Assembly: GCA_023135745.1 (NCBI GenBank)
Contig: JAGLSM010000081.1
Location: 1-7,846 of the forward strand
Direction of reading: 5' to 3'
DNA from: Spirochaetota bacterium
GTDB taxonomy: Bacteria > Spirochaetota > JAGLSM01
Length of the DNA stretch: 7,846 nucleotides
This document shows, one piece after another, positions 6,919 through 7,846 of the stretch (position 1 is its first letter; each line of letters begins with the position of its first letter). Below the pieces are notes generated by a model. The model did no database searches. It was not told the origin of the DNA and was given only the letters and a program-made list of their open reading frames with translations. The position numbers were made by a program, and so were the translations under genes.

Positions 6919-7846
6919 TTTTTTTATCCATTTTTTGTTTTTTTGTAAATAGACGTTTCATGGGATATATCAATAGTAAAGCTAAAATACCCCAGAAGAG
7001 AATCCTGACTCTCCGAAACAAGGCAACAGTTATATTAATACTGTCCTTTGTCATTTTCAATAAATGTAACAAGGTAGAAATATAGACTTCCATACCTCCA
7101 ATTTGAATGAAAAATAGTACATTATCCAAAATATTTATGATAAAAAAGATTAGAAATGATGTCATAATTGTTACAGGCATATTTAAAAAATAAAAAATAA
7201 AGAAGAATTCAAAGACACCGTGTATTTTTTCAAGAACATGAAATAAATAGGATAGATACAAACATTTTCTATTTTTTTCATAAAACCATTTTACCCTGTC
7301 ATCTATGTCTCTTGTTTTTTGTATATGTTTGTCTTTGAACTTTCTAAATAATGGGATCCTTCCTATTAATAAGAGTATCCCGGAAAACACGCCTTTCTTC
7401 TGAATAAAAATTACCAGATAAAGGATGAATACAATTAAAAGAATAGAAGAGATTATTAAAATTTTTACAAATAAACTGGTCATAGGCAGAAACATCATAT
7501 AGATGAGACCAAGAATAAATACTGTTATAATAGAGAATCCATTCATTGTATTATTTAAAAGTAATGATGAAGTGAAATCTATTTTATCATACTGTTTATC
7601 TTTTAGAAAAACAAGCTTCAAAGGCTCTGAAACCATTCCTTGAAATGGCTGAATACCTGCGATCCCATAAGAAAAAGTTTGTAAAACGATTAATCGAAAA
7701 AGCCCTATTTTTTTCCTATTCTCTTTAGATAAGGTAAAACTCCAGGCAATGGCATGCAAAACGTATAGATAGATAGGAATGAGTATAATAACAAGTATAC
7801 CCCACCCCATTTGCTGAAAAGCCTTAATAAGGTTTTGTAAACCAAG
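6911..7846 (-). CDS. LPG-synthase-TM / UPF0104 family membrane protein, HpnL-like (5' end beyond window)
   Basis: A polytopic membrane protein of the lysylphosphatidylglycerol-synthase transmembrane-domain family, which includes MprF flippase domains and HpnL. The reading frame continues without a stop from the right edge (311 residues here). The first ATG, at 7808-7810, has no ribosome site, and the twelve codons before it (LGLQNLIKAFQQ) fit the family's pattern between membrane segments 1 and 2, so I treat the gene as 5' truncated. Family features counted from the edge are MGWGILVIILIPIYLYVLHAIAW in the first visible segment, then IQPFQGMVSEPLKLVFLK, equivalent to the conserved P-G-x-x-x-E-P-x-R/K stretch. 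Near the end comes IGGMEVYISTLLHL followed by ALFRRVRILFWG, the conserved G-x-E...R motif. About seven to eight hydrophobic segments are present and the tail is basic. Its stop overlaps the MMPL start by 8 bases, so the two are probably co-translated and may act on the same lipid. No MprF-type aminoacyl-transferase domain is seen. Confidence 0.82.
   Translation of the reverse strand, partial: LGLQNLIKAFQQMGWGILVIILIPIYLYVLHAIAWSFTLSKENRKKIGLFRLIVLQTFSYGIAGIQPFQGMVSEPLKLVFLKDKQYDKIDFTSSLLLNNTMNGFSIITVFILGLIYMMFLPMTSLFVKILIISSILLIVFILYLVIFIQKKGVFSGILLLIGRIPLFRKFKDKHIQKTRDIDDRVKWFYEKNRKCLYLSYLFHVLEKIHGVFEFFFIFYFLNMPVTIMTSFLIFFIINILDNVLFFIQIGGMEVYISTLLHLLKMTKDSINITVALFRRVRILFWGILALLLIYPMKRLFTKKQKMDKKSA

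Noticed and set aside
6911..7810. UPF0104-family gene taken as complete with an ATG at 7808-7810
   Set aside because: The frame stays open to the window edge, the ATG has no suitable ribosome site, and the upstream codons fit the family, whose first membrane segment would otherwise be missing.

Overview
The window carries six genes, all on the minus strand, so it reads from right (7846) to left (1). The outermost two are cut by the window edges. Coding density is high and all three gaps are short (14, 120 and 126 bases). I see no tRNA, rRNA, CRISPR array, insertion sequence or prophage signal.

Organism: the DNA is AT-rich, and the envelope genes point to a bacterium with an elaborate, probably diderm, envelope. 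Several genes have good Shine-Dalgarno sequences (AAGGAGG, AGGAGA, AGAGG) and one gap holds a sigma70-like promoter. Both argue against Bacteroidota, although the gld-type ABC system is best known from that phylum. A low-GC diderm outside Bacteroidota (for example a spirochaete, a deltaproteobacterial lineage or a candidate phylum) fits, but I cannot name the taxon.

Right part (4204-7846): the 3' part of a multi-spanning protein of the lysylphosphatidylglycerol-synthase-TM / UPF0104 (HpnL-like) family overlaps by 8 bases a 904-residue MMPL/RND-type transporter (HpnN-like). They are probably translated from one message and may act together in moving or placing a lipid in the envelope. After 120 bases comes a radical SAM enzyme (3103-4083) with a C-terminal cysteine-rich region like a SPASM/twitch domain. 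It may modify the lipid or another molecule of the same pathway, but its substrate is unknown.

Left part (1-2976): after a 126-base gap with a plausible promoter lies a compact operon of a GldA-like ABC ATPase, a GldF-like ABC-2 permease whose start overlaps the ATPase stop, and a GldG-like auxiliary protein that runs off the left edge. Together they form an ABC-2 type exporter with its membrane-anchored auxiliary subunit. In Flavobacterium the homologues are needed for gliding; in other phyla the substrate is generally unknown.

No clearly new system is visible. The most interesting points are the UPF0104-MMPL-radical SAM neighbourhood, which resembles parts of hopanoid loci without any hopanoid enzyme in view, and a duplicated helical motif in the second extracytoplasmic domain of the MMPL protein.
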